46,357 bases of DNA. Source: Flavobacterium sp. (GTDB lineage Bacteria; Bacteroidota; Bacteroidia; Flavobacteriales; Flavobacteriaceae). Location: assembly GCA_003497625.1 (NCBI GenBank), contig DNNO01000020.1:89604-135960 (forward strand). The letters run 5' to 3'. Positions 17,411 to 25,637 of the stretch are shown here, piece after piece. How positions within the stretch are numbered: the first letter of the stretch is position 1; the number at the start of each line of letters is the position of its first letter. A model generated the notes under the pieces. That model searched no databases. It saw only the letters and a program-made list of their open reading frames with translations, and was not told where the DNA came from. The position numbers were made by a program, and so were the translations under genes.

Positions 17411-18015
17411 TATTTTGAATTTAAATTTTGAATAGCTTTATCATGTTTCTTACTGAAGAAAATCAGCATACAAATAGCACCAATAGTAGCATACAACATA
17501 TCAGATTGCGTATCCCAAACATAGCCTTGCGTTCCTAAGAAAGCATCGCCACCATCACCAGTACAAAGGGAAACGCCCCATTCTAACCATTCGTAAGCCG
17601 CACTAATAGCTAAACAAACCGCAACAATAATGAAGTTAAAGAAAGTCTTATTTGAAATAACATTTTTACGAATAAATAATTCTCTCACAATCATGGCTGG
17701 AACAAAACCTTGTGCAAAATGACCAACTTTATCATAATTATTTCGGCTTTGATTAAAAGTTTCTTTTATCCATTCAAATGGAGGAACTTCAGCGTAGGTA
17801 TAGTGTCCGCCAAGAAATAAGATGTAGCAATGAATGAGAATAAAGAAATAAGTAAAATTAGTAAACTGAAAGCGTTTAAAAGTAAAAGCTAAAATTGCAA
17901 ACCCAACTACTGCAGGTAATACTTCTAAAAACCAAGTAAAATATTCTTTTGGATAAATTCCGGAAATTACTAATCCAGCAAAGAATAATAGCGAATAAAG
18001 TTGTAATTTTTTCAT
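17410..18015 (-). CDS. DUF2238 (YjdF-like) multi-pass membrane protein
   Basis: 201 residues with six or so transmembrane helices. The diagnostic stretch is YDKVGHFAQGF (about 93-103), followed by AAYEWLEWG (about 137-145) and a Gly/Asp/Trp-rich segment ending YVWDTQSDM, with conserved polar residues inside helices. This matches the DUF2238/YjdF family of inner-membrane proteins of unknown function. It directly abuts the DUF4199 gene upstream (0 nt) and overlaps the GNAT gene downstream by 1 nt, which implies co-transcription and probably coupled translation. Confidence 0.86.
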   Translation of the reverse strand: MKKLQLYSLLFFAGLVISGIYPKEYFTWFLEVLPAVVGFAILAFTFKRFQFTNFTYFFILIHCYILFLGGHYTYAEVPPFEWIKETFNQSRNNYDKVGHFAQGFVPAMIVRELFIRKNVISNKTFFNFIIVAVCLAISAAYEWLEWGVSLCTGDGGDAFLGTQGYVWDTQSDMLYATIGAICMLIFFSKKHDKAIQNLNSK

Positions 18016-18519
18016 TTAGTTGATTGGCTTTTTCTTTAAAATTAAAGCACTAACTATTGAAAATACAATTCCTAATGGTAATATTTCCATGTAAGTGAAT
18101 AAAATAACCATAATTGGATTTTTATACATTTCTTTAAAGGAATTCATGTCTTCGGTTACTTTAGCCACTTCATCTGGACTTGCTTTTGCAATTGCCATAT
18201 CAGTGTAATGTTCTGCAAAATTTGGAAATAAGTTGTACAAAATCACCAACCAAACTATAACATAAATTGTTGAAATAATTAAGGTAATCCAAAAACCTGT
18301 TAGGAAAGCTTTTCCAAGAGAAATATAGCCGTTATTTGCGTCTCGTTGTTGTTTGATTCCTGCTACCACAAAGATGAAAGCAAGAAGCATTCCTGCAAAT
18401 CCAAACATCATACTCACTTCTTTTTCAGGATTTGATTTCATGTACATAGTAACAGATACTAGCAATGCAGAAACAATAATGCTTCCAAATAATCCATTTT
18501 TTAAAATAATGTTATTCAT
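18016..18519 (-). CDS. DUF4199-type membrane protein
   Basis: 167 residues with four hydrophobic segments (about 10-27, 38-55, 72-94, 137-160). The pattern GIKQQRDANNGYISLGKAFLTG (start about 54) linking helices 2 and 3 is typical of the Bacteroidota-specific DUF4199 family. Function unknown. It lies 39 nt downstream of the MFS gene and directly abuts the DUF2238 gene, so it is either the first gene of the five downstream genes or the second of a longer unit. Confidence 0.82.
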   Translation of the reverse strand: MNNIILKNGLFGSIIVSALLVSVTMYMKSNPEKEVSMMFGFAGMLLAFIFVVAGIKQQRDANNGYISLGKAFLTGFWITLIISTIYVIVWLVILYNLFPNFAEHYTDMAIAKASPDEVAKVTEDMNSFKEMYKNPIMVILFTYMEILPLGIVFSIVSALILKKKPIN

Positions 18520-18558
18520 GATGCTTAGTTTTTGGTTAGTGAATCAAATTTAACGAAA

Positions 18559-19803
18559 TTATTCGTTAAAATCTAAATCCTTATTATGAGTTTCTGAAAT
18601 AGTTAAAGTAGAGTAGATTCCAAGTGCAAAAGCAAAGAAGCCTACGATTGCAGCAGCTGCTATAACACCATTATTCACTTTTAATCCGTCAAAAGCCAAT
18701 AACATAACAGGAACTAATCCGCGAACCATGTTAGGAATAGTAGTTGTGGCAGTACTTCTAATATTGGTTCCAAATTGTTCTGCTCCAACCGTTACAAACA
18801 TGGCCCAATAACCCGTTCCTAAGCCTAACCAAGCACAATAAAAGTAATACATGTTTTCCGATTTGGTTCCGCTAAAAAGGAGTAAACACACACCAACGAT
18901 AGTGAAAAGCATCATGTAGAAAATCGCTTTTTTTCGGGAATGTAACCAATGCGAAATAAAACCACTAGCGAAATCACCAACCGAAATACCAACATACGCC
19001 CACATAATAGCTTTACCTGGTTGAATAGTATCAATTCCCATTACAGGCGCAAATTGATTGGCCATAACTGCTAAAATTCCAATGCAAAACCAGGTTGGCA
19101 AACCAATAGCGATGCATTTCATGTATTTAACAAAACGATTCCAATTGGTAAAAAACGAAAAAAAGTTTCCTTTTTTAATGTTACTATCGTGTTTGATATC
19201 GTTGTAAATTCCGGATTCTGCCACACTAATTCGTAATACTAAAAGCATTAAGCCTAAAGCACCACCAATGTAATAAGCAATGGTCCAATCGCCTGCTAAT
19301 TCTACGGTTAATTGCGCTACAACAGCTCCAAGTAAACCAAATCCAGCTACGATTGAAGTTCCGATGGCACGCAATTGTTTGGGTAAGGATTCGGATACTA
19401 AAGTAATTCCGGCACCAAGTTCGCCAGCTAAACCAATTCCTGCAATAAATCGCAACCAAGCATACAACATCGTTTTATCTTCCACAGGAAAGTGAGGTAA
19501 ATAACCACAAGCAATATTAGCCAAAGAATACACTAAAATAGAGCCAAACAAAACCGAAAGTCTTCCTTTTTTATCGCCTAAAACACCCCAAAGAATTCCT
19601 CCTAAAAGTAATCCTACCATTTGGTAATTTAGGATCATGGTTCCAGCAGTATCAACATCTAGGTTCATGTCTTTTAAGCTAGGAACACGAACAATCCCGA
19701 AAAGAAGTAAGTCATAAATATCAACAAAATAGCCTAATGCAGCTACAATCACTGGAAATGATAATAAATGTTTTAGTTTTTCTTTCAGAGTAAAGTTTGA
19801 CAT
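18559..19803 (-). CDS. Major facilitator superfamily transporter
   Basis: 414 residues and 12 predicted transmembrane helices. The loop between helices 2 and 3 carries the MFS motif as GVLGDKKGRLSVL (about 79-91), and LRFIAGIGLAGELGAGITLVSE (start about 126) resembles the sugar/organic-acid porter branch. The protein should sit in the inner membrane and exchange a small solute using the proton gradient. The substrate cannot be read from sequence, and the neighbours (DUF4199, DUF2238, GNAT) do not define one. The gene starts just after the divergent spacer with the M28 peptidase and may head the whole 19803-13294 cluster. Confidence 0.88.
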   Translation of the reverse strand: MSNFTLKEKLKHLLSFPVIVAALGYFVDIYDLLLFGIVRVPSLKDMNLDVDTAGTMILNYQMVGLLLGGILWGVLGDKKGRLSVLFGSILVYSLANIACGYLPHFPVEDKTMLYAWLRFIAGIGLAGELGAGITLVSESLPKQLRAIGTSIVAGFGLLGAVVAQLTVELAGDWTIAYYIGGALGLMLLVLRISVAESGIYNDIKHDSNIKKGNFFSFFTNWNRFVKYMKCIAIGLPTWFCIGILAVMANQFAPVMGIDTIQPGKAIMWAYVGISVGDFASGFISHWLHSRKKAIFYMMLFTIVGVCLLLFSGTKSENMYYFYCAWLGLGTGYWAMFVTVGAEQFGTNIRSTATTTIPNMVRGLVPVMLLAFDGLKVNNGVIAAAAIVGFFAFALGIYSTLTISETHNKDLDFNE

Positions 19804-19951
19804 TGTTAGTATAATTGGTTAGTTAATTTTGTAAAAATAGAGATAATAGGACTAAAATGGTTTTGGTTTGAAAATATTTTTGAACAATAATCTTTAACAA
19901 AATTCAATAGTTTTGTGTTAGTTTTCTGTATTTCAATCCACTCCAAATCAT

Positions 19952-19959
19952 TAAATTTG
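19952..19959 (+). promoter_or_regulatory. -7 box for the secreted M28 peptidase
   Basis: TAAATTTG is an exact TAnnTTTG match, 14 nt before the ATG at 19974. A near-consensus TTTC at 19931-19934 is at 17-nt spacing. Confidence 0.5.
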
Positions 19960-19973
19960 AAATAAAAAAAGTT

Positions 19974-21329
19974 ATGAGAAAATGTTATTTAGTTGTTCTA
20001 GTGATTTTTAGTCAGTTTCTCTTTTCACAAACCGATACCAGAGTTTATGATATTATTGAATCCATTTCAACAAAACGAATTGAAAGCGATATTCGAGCGT
20101 TAGCTAATTTTGGTACCAGAAACACATTTAGTGATACTATTTCAAACAAAAGAGGTATTGGAGCGGCAAGAAGATGGATTAAATCTGAATTCGAGAAAGT
20201 TTCCAAAGATTGTGCTAATTGTTTGGAAGTTTTTTATCAAAAAGATTATGTAACAACAAACGACGGTGAACGTGTTCCAAAAGATACTTGGATTGTGAAT
20301 GTAGTTGCAGTTCAAAAAGGAACAAAAAACAGCAATCGATATGTGATTATGACGGGTGATATTGATAGTAGAAATTCAGATCCTATCGATTTTACCAAAG
20401 ATGCTCCTGGTGCTAATGATAATGCAACTGGAATGGCGGGAACGATAGAGGCGGCAAGAGTTCTATCCAAATATAAATTTGATTATAATATTGTGTATTT
20501 AGGTTTGTCAGGAGAGGAGCAAGGTTTGTTTGGAGGAAAAGGTTTTGCTGAGTTCGCTAAAAAGAATAATTGGGATATCATTGGTGTTTTGAATAATGAT
20601 ATGATTGGAAATATCGAAGGTGTTGATGGTGTAATCGATAATCGAACTTTTAGAATTTTTTCAGAACCAACGCCTATTACTGAAACCGAAAAAGAGAAAA
20701 ATAATCGACGTTTTTATGGTGGTGAAGTAGATGGAATTTCAAGACAATTAGCAAGATATATTCATAAATTAACTACTACTTACATGCCAGAAATGAATCC
20801 GATGATGGTGTATCGATTGGATAGATTTGGTCGAGGTGGACATCATAGACCTTTCAATGATTTAGGTTTTTCTGGAGTTAGAATTATGGAAGCACATGAA
20901 AATTACAATCGTCAGCACCAAGATTTAAGAGTGGAAAACGGTATCAAATATGGCGATGTGATTGAAGGCGTAAACTTTGAATACGCAAATAAGTTAACTG
21001 CTGTAAATGCAATCACATTAGCTAGTTTAGCTTGGGCAACTCCAGAACCTAAAAACGTTAAGATTGGTGGAATAGTGCAACCTAATACAAAACTTAAATG
21101 GGATAAGGTTTCTGATGAAAATGTAATTGGATATAAAATTTATTGGCGATTAACCACTTCACCACAATGGGAATTTAGTCGATTTGTTGGTGATGTTGAT
21201 AATTTTGAATTAGAAGGGATTGTAATTGATAATTATTATTTTGGAGTTGCTTCTGTTTCTAAATCAGGACATGAGAGTGTTGTAGTTTTTCCAAATGATA
21301 TTATAAGAACTACTTTTAAAAGAAACTAG
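19974..21329 (+). CDS. Secreted M28-family metallopeptidase with FN3-like C-terminus
   Basis: 451 residues. The signal peptide is residues 1-19 (ending FSQ). The M28 zinc-peptidase core has GANDNATG (146-153, bridging Asp149), SGEEQGLFGG (179-188, catalytic Glu and zinc Glu at 181-182), LNNDMIGN (206-213, Asp209) and a late GHHRPFND with further His in the following segment. The first zinc ligand, normally His in a GHYDS-type motif, is Asp129 in TGDIDSR. Residues about 355-450 (KLKWDKVSDENVIGYKIYWR) look like a fibronectin type III domain. There is no type IX secretion tail, so it is probably periplasmic. It is transcribed alone. Confidence 0.87.
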   Translation: MRKCYLVVLVIFSQFLFSQTDTRVYDIIESISTKRIESDIRALANFGTRNTFSDTISNKRGIGAARRWIKSEFEKVSKDCANCLEVFYQKDYVTTNDGERVPKDTWIVNVVAVQKGTKNSNRYVIMTGDIDSRNSDPIDFTKDAPGANDNATGMAGTIEAARVLSKYKFDYNIVYLGLSGEEQGLFGGKGFAEFAKKNNWDIIGVLNNDMIGNIEGVDGVIDNRTFRIFSEPTPITETEKEKNNRRFYGGEVDGISRQLARYIHKLTTTYMPEMNPMMVYRLDRFGRGGHHRPFNDLGFSGVRIMEAHENYNRQHQDLRVENGIKYGDVIEGVNFEYANKLTAVNAITLASLAWATPEPKNVKIGGIVQPNTKLKWDKVSDENVIGYKIYWRLTTSPQWEFSRFVGDVDNFELEGIVIDNYYFGVASVSKSGHESVVVFPNDIIRTTFKRN

Positions 21330-21341
21330 CTTTTAAAATAA

Positions 21342-21373
21342 GAAACACCGACTCCATACAGAATCGGTGTTTC
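21342..21373. terminator. Hairpin terminator between M28 peptidase and clpB
   Basis: GAAACACCGA (21342-21351) pairs perfectly with TCGGTGTTTC (21364-21373) across a 12-nt loop, between the two convergent genes. A long T-run is absent on the plus side, so efficiency is uncertain, but the position fits a shared terminator. Confidence 0.65.
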
Positions 21374-21441
21374 CTAAACTAAAACAAACTAACCCATTAT
21401 AAACCCATGAATTAAGGGGATATTTTTGAAAGTATTGGAAT

Positions 21442-24045
21442 TTATTTTACCAATTCACTTTCGTTTCTAAAAACTAACTGACCATCAAAGCTGTCTAACA
21501 AAATAATACTATCAACAGTAACTTTACCAGCCAATATTTCTTTTGAAAGTTGGTTTAAAACTTCACGTTGAATTACTCGTTTTACTGGTCGTGCGCCGTA
21601 TTGAGGGTCAAAACCTTTTTGTGTCAAGTATTCAATTGCTTCTGGAGTGGCATCCATTGTAATTTGTTGATGTGCCAACATTTTAATAACGCTTTTCAAC
21701 TGCAAACCAACAATTTCTTTGATATTCGCATTCGTTAAAGGTGTAAACATTACGATTTCGTCAATTCTATTGATAAATTCAGGTCGGACAATTTGTTTCA
21801 ATAAACCTAAAACTTCCACTTTGGCTGCTTCGGTTGCGGCATCAATTCCACCTTTTAAATTTTCGAATTTCTCTTGAATTATGTGGCTTCCCATATTTGA
21901 AGTCATGATGATAATCGTATTTTTGAAATCCGCCACACGGCCCTTATTGTCGGTTAATCGTCCTTCATCTAATACTTGTAACAAGATATTGAAGGTATCA
22001 GGATGCGCTTTTTCAATTTCGTCTAGCAACACTACTGAATACGGTTTTCTTCTTACCGCTTCGGTCAGTTGTCCGCCTTCGTCATAACCCACATAACCTG
22101 GAGGTGCACCAACTAATCTACTAACAGAATGACGTTCTTGATATTCACTCATATCAATACGAGTCATCGCATTTTCGTCGTCGAATAAATATTCGGCTAA
22201 TGCTTTGGCTAATTCGGTTTTACCAACACCTGTTGTTCCTAAGAATAAGAACGAACCGATTGGTTTTTTCATGTCTTGCAAGCCTGCACGACTTCTTCTT
22301 ACAGCATCACTCACGGCTTCAATTGCTTCTTCCTGACCAACAACTCTTCTGTGTAATTCTTCTTCTAAACGAAGTAGTTTTTCTCTTTCGCCTTGAAGCA
22401 TTTTCATTACAGGAATTCCAGTCCATTTCGCTACTACTTCCGCAATATCTTCTCTAGTTACTTCTTCTTTAATTAAGGAAGTCCCGGCTTGGTTTTCAGC
22501 TAATTGAATTTGTAAAGCATCCAAACGTTCTTGCGCTTCTTTGATTTTTCCGTAACGAATTTCGGCTACTTTTCCATAATCACCATTGCGTTCGGCTTGT
22601 TCGGCTTCAATTTTGAAATCTTCAATTTCTTGTTTTACGTTTTGAATATTGTCTACAACATCTTTCTCTGATTTCCATTTGGTAAAGATTTCGTTGCGTT
22701 CTTCTTTTAGATTCGCTAAATCCAAACCTAAACCTTTCAATTTGGTTTCGTCATTTTCACGTTTTATAGCTTCAATTTCAATTTCCAATTGCATGATTTT
22801 TCTATCCAAAACATCTAATTCTTCAGGTTTTGAATTAATTTCCATGCGCAATTTTGAAGCCGCTTCGTCCATCAAATCAATCGCTTTATCGGGCAAGAAA
22901 CGATTCGTAATATATCGTTGTGATAATTCGACAGCCGCAATAATAGCATCGTCTTTGATACGTACTTTGTGATGTGTCTCGTATTTTTCTTTGATACCAC
23001 GCAAAATCGAAATCGCACTTTCAGTATCCGGTTCATCAACCATTACTTTTTGAAAACGTCTTTCAAGTGCTTTATCTTTTTCGAAATACTTTTGGTATTC
23101 ATCTAATGTTGTGGCGCCAATCGCACGTAATTCGCCACGCGCTAAAGCAGGTTTTAGAATGTTAGCTGCATCCATAGCACCTTCGCCACCACCAGCACCA
23201 ACAAGCGTGTGAATTTCGTCAATGAAAAGCACAATATCACCTTCGGCAGACGTTACTTCTTTAACCACTGCTTTCAGTCGCTCTTCAAATTCTCCTTTGT
23301 ATTTGGCTCCGGCAATTAATGCTCCCATATCTAACGAATAGACGATTTTATCTTTTAGATTTTCAGGAACGTCGCCGTCAACTATTCGATGCGCTAAGCC
23401 TTCGGCAATGGCTGTTTTACCAACACCAGGTTCACCAACTAACATCGGATTGTTTTTTGTTCTTCGGGTTAAAATTTGTAAAACTCTACGAATTTCTTCA
23501 TCACGACCAATTACTGGGTCGAGTTTACCGCTTTTAGCTAATTCATTGAGATTTTTGGCATATTTATTCAGTGAATTATACGTTTCTTCTGCTGAAGCCG
23601 AAGTTACTCTTTCTCCTTTACGCATTTCGTCGATAGCAGCCTGTAAACCTTTTTCAGTTACGCCTTGATCTTTCAAAATCTGTGCGACTTTACTTTTCGA
23701 TTTGAAAATGGCTAAAATTAAGTGTTCGATAGAAACGAATTCGTCGTTCATTTTTTTAGCAATGATTTCGGCTTCGTTTACTGTAGTTCCAGCCTCACGA
23801 GAAAACATAATATCGCCACCAGAAACTTTTGGAAAACTTTGAATCGTACTATCCAATACCTTTTTGAAAAGCTCCACATTAACGTTGAGTTTTTTCAAAA
23901 TGAAAGGTGTAACGTTTTCGTCTACTTCTAAAATTCCTTTGAATATATGTTCGTTTTCAAGCTGTTGTTGCCCAAAACTTTGTGCAATTTGCTGTGCTTG
24001 TTGCAAGGCTTCTTGCGATTTGATTGTAAATTTATTGATATTCAT
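21442..24045 (-). CDS. clpB: ATP-dependent disaggregase ClpB
   Basis: 867-residue Hsp104-class AAA+ chaperone that rescues aggregated proteins together with DnaK. It contains the double Clp N-terminal repeat (1-145), first AAA domain with GEPGVGKT (about 204-211), a middle coiled-coil domain (about 405-525), and the second AAA domain with GTTGVGKT (about 604-611) and DEIEKAHPD. The pore-loop region [12 protein letters not shown] and the second-domain GYVGYDEGG are present. The middle domain separates it from ClpA and ClpC. It is monocistronic, with a terminator upstream and paired palindromes in its promoter region. Confidence 0.98.
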   Translation of the reverse strand: MNINKFTIKSQEALQQAQQIAQSFGQQQLENEHIFKGILEVDENVTPFILKKLNVNVELFKKVLDSTIQSFPKVSGGDIMFSREAGTTVNEAEIIAKKMNDEFVSIEHLILAIFKSKSKVAQILKDQGVTEKGLQAAIDEMRKGERVTSASAEETYNSLNKYAKNLNELAKSGKLDPVIGRDEEIRRVLQILTRRTKNNPMLVGEPGVGKTAIAEGLAHRIVDGDVPENLKDKIVYSLDMGALIAGAKYKGEFEERLKAVVKEVTSAEGDIVLFIDEIHTLVGAGGGEGAMDAANILKPALARGELRAIGATTLDEYQKYFEKDKALERRFQKVMVDEPDTESAISILRGIKEKYETHHKVRIKDDAIIAAVELSQRYITNRFLPDKAIDLMDEAASKLRMEINSKPEELDVLDRKIMQLEIEIEAIKRENDETKLKGLGLDLANLKEERNEIFTKWKSEKDVVDNIQNVKQEIEDFKIEAEQAERNGDYGKVAEIRYGKIKEAQERLDALQIQLAENQAGTSLIKEEVTREDIAEVVAKWTGIPVMKMLQGEREKLLRLEEELHRRVVGQEEAIEAVSDAVRRSRAGLQDMKKPIGSFLFLGTTGVGKTELAKALAEYLFDDENAMTRIDMSEYQERHSVSRLVGAPPGYVGYDEGGQLTEAVRRKPYSVVLLDEIEKAHPDTFNILLQVLDEGRLTDNKGRVADFKNTIIIMTSNMGSHIIQEKFENLKGGIDAATEAAKVEVLGLLKQIVRPEFINRIDEIVMFTPLTNANIKEIVGLQLKSVIKMLAHQQITMDATPEAIEYLTQKGFDPQYGARPVKRVIQREVLNQLSKEILAGKVTVDSIILLDSFDGQLVFRNESELVK

Positions 24046-24109
24046 ATTCTTAGTTAATCCTTTTTACTGAGTTGTTTGATAGGGATTATTCAATATATGT
24101 TCCAATCTT

Positions 24110-24171
24110 TCAAAGATGTCAAAATGTCTTTGTTTTAAGTGTTTTTCTTTTGTTTTAATGTCAAAATGACA
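24110..24171 (-). promoter_or_regulatory. Paired TGTCA-AAA-TGACA palindromes in clpB promoter region
   Basis: The perfect palindrome TGTCAAAATGACA lies at 24159-24171, and a one-mismatch copy TGTCAAAATGTC at 24117-24128, start to start 42 nt (four helical turns). Both lie 70-130 nt upstream of the clpB start codon. Read on the minus strand, the nearer site contains TTTTG, which could act as -33 for an ATATATTG-like -7 box. I see no CIRCE element. The arrangement suggests a dimeric repressor or activator of the heat-shock type, which is inference. Confidence 0.5.
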
Positions 24172-24203
24172 TTTTTTAGACTAAAAAGTTCATATAAAGG
24201 TAC

Positions 24204-24233
24204 AAAAAAAGACAGTATCGTTACATACTGTCT
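24204..24233 (-). terminator. Intrinsic terminator of the 24256-25437 lipoprotein gene
   Basis: On the minus strand, AGACAGTAT (24233-24225), a 6-nt loop and ATACTGTCT (24218-24210) are followed by seven T. It isolates clpB from the upstream lipoprotein gene. Confidence 0.9.
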
Positions 24234-24255
24234 TCTGTTAATTAAGTTATAAAAT

Positions 24256-25437
24256 TTATCTTCTAAACTTATTATTGGTAATAATACCTTTTAGTTTGGC
24301 TTTTAAATCTTCGCCAGTATCGTAAACCATTTTTTCATTGCTAGGAAACGGAACGGCTCTTCGGTCAAAATACTGATAGTAATCTTGCTCACAAGCGCGT
24401 TTATCTCCGTTATAGTTTGCGTAGATATAGCTAAAAATAAATTCACTTGTTACAGGAAATGTATTCATTAATTGGTTAGTTCTAAAATCGATATAATCCA
24501 CTTTTGCAGTTACTTGACACGATTTGAATTGCGTAAATTCGTAAATACTAACCGTTATGGTTTTCATGTTATCTACTTTAATTGGATTACCTAAGCTGTC
24601 TTTAACCACATTTCCATTTGCGTCAACAAGATTTTTTACTCCATCTTTGATTTGTTTTTCCTTCACAAATTGTTTTTCTTTCACTTGTTCTGGCGAAATG
24701 TTAATTTGTCTAAAATTAACAATCATTCCAAAATCGTAATTGATATTTTTCTGTTTATTGTTGTGATAAACGGTCCATTTATCATTGATTCCATAAGTAC
24801 TAAAATCCAATAAATCGTCTTGTAAACGAGTTGGAATTACCATATTAGTCTCGTTTTTTGTATAAACATGAACAAAATCCGTTCCTTTAAATTGAGCTTC
24901 ATCCATTAAAGCGCGTACATCTTTATAACTTGGATTTAATTTGTCTAAATAGGCTAAATCGTCATACGCTTGTCTGAAATCCATTTTGTTTCGGGAAGTC
25001 ATTAATTTTTTAGCATTTGCATATAAGAATCCAGACAGATTATTTTTACTACTAATTAGTTCATCAGAATAATCATCCATCGGAAAAATTGCGTTTCTAC
25101 CTTCTTTCAACAATTGAAGCGGTAAAAGTGGTTTGATTCTTTCTTGACGATTGTGTAATTGAGAATACAAATTAAAAATTCTTTCGTAGTTAGACGGATT
25201 ATTTTCTTTAATTAATAAGCTCAAAGACTCTAAATCACGGCTCTTCGCTTTTGCAAAAGCTTCCTCTAGTAAGTACACGTAATCTTGCTTCCCTTTTGAG
25301 TTTTTGTTAGTTTTTAGAGCATCTACCGCATTGATGATAGCGCCATCGTAGTCACCATTACTCAACATAGATTGTGTTTGCTTCACACCACAAGAAACAA
25401 TAATTACTGATAAAAATAATAGGGTAATTTTTTTCAT
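24256..25437 (-). CDS. Lipoprotein of unknown function
   Basis: 393 residues. MKKITLLFLSVIIVSCG carries a lipobox with Cys16, so the protein is lipid-anchored in the envelope. Residues 20-180 are helical, with repeated DYDGAIINAVDAL and FRQAYDDLAYLDKLNPSYKD-like stretches reminiscent of TPR helices. The second half is beta-rich with many charged residues and no catalytic motif I can identify. It has its own terminator and lies about 200 nt from fahA, so it is probably a single-gene unit. I do not recognise the family with certainty. Confidence 0.75.
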   Translation of the reverse strand: MKKITLLFLSVIIVSCGVKQTQSMLSNGDYDGAIINAVDALKTNKNSKGKQDYVYLLEEAFAKAKSRDLESLSLLIKENNPSNYERIFNLYSQLHNRQERIKPLLPLQLLKEGRNAIFPMDDYSDELISSKNNLSGFLYANAKKLMTSRNKMDFRQAYDDLAYLDKLNPSYKDVRALMDEAQFKGTDFVHVYTKNETNMVIPTRLQDDLLDFSTYGINDKWTVYHNNKQKNINYDFGMIVNFRQINISPEQVKEKQFVKEKQIKDGVKNLVDANGNVVKDSLGNPIKVDNMKTITVSIYEFTQFKSCQVTAKVDYIDFRTNQLMNTFPVTSEFIFSYIYANYNGDKRACEQDYYQYFDRRAVPFPSNEKMVYDTGEDLKAKLKGIITNNKFRR

Positions 25438-25500
25438 AAAATTAAATATTTTGCCAAAGATAAAATTTTTTTGGAGCTATTTACTTCGTTAGTTCTCTTT

Positions 25501-25581
25501 TTTGAAGCTCATGTCCTGCTGTTCGTTCTATCTTTTTGTTTTTAAAGAAAAAACAAAAAGGATGCCACTTCCATCAGGGCT
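25501..25581 (-). ncRNA. Candidate structured RNA element (AGCCCTGAT...CAGCAGGAC type)
   Basis: Read on the minus strand, the element begins AGCCCTGATGGAAG (from 25581) and GGCATCC. A 12-bp hairpin follows in which CTTTTTGTTTTT pairs with AAAAACAAAAAG, and the element ends with GAACGAACAGCAGGACATGAGCT. CCTG near the start can pair with CAGG near the end, closing the structure. I recall this consensus as a recurring intergenic element in Flavobacteriia; it may be the published Flavo-1 motif, but I could not check. A GTAAATAGCTCC at about 25474-25485 may be a degenerate second 3' end. It lies just past the fahA terminator. No open reading frame is present. Confidence 0.5.
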
Positions 25582-25620
25582 AAAAAAATAAAACTCCGAA
25601 AGACAATTTCGGAGTTTTAT
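25581..25620 (-). terminator. Intrinsic terminator of fahA
   Basis: A perfect 14-bp stem (25588-25601 with 25607-25620, core ACTCCGAAA/TTTCGGAGT) with a 5-nt loop, followed on the minus strand by a T-run. Confidence 0.92.
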
Positions 25621-25637
25621 ATATTTTTAAATTTGAA

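Noticed and set aside
22649-22972. 107-residue plus-strand open frame inside clpB
   Set aside because: Antisense to the conserved ClpB middle domain; no independent support.
24046-24255. CIRCE element upstream of clpB
   Set aside because: No TTAGCACTC or GAGTGCTAA half-site is present; the palindromes found there are of a different type.
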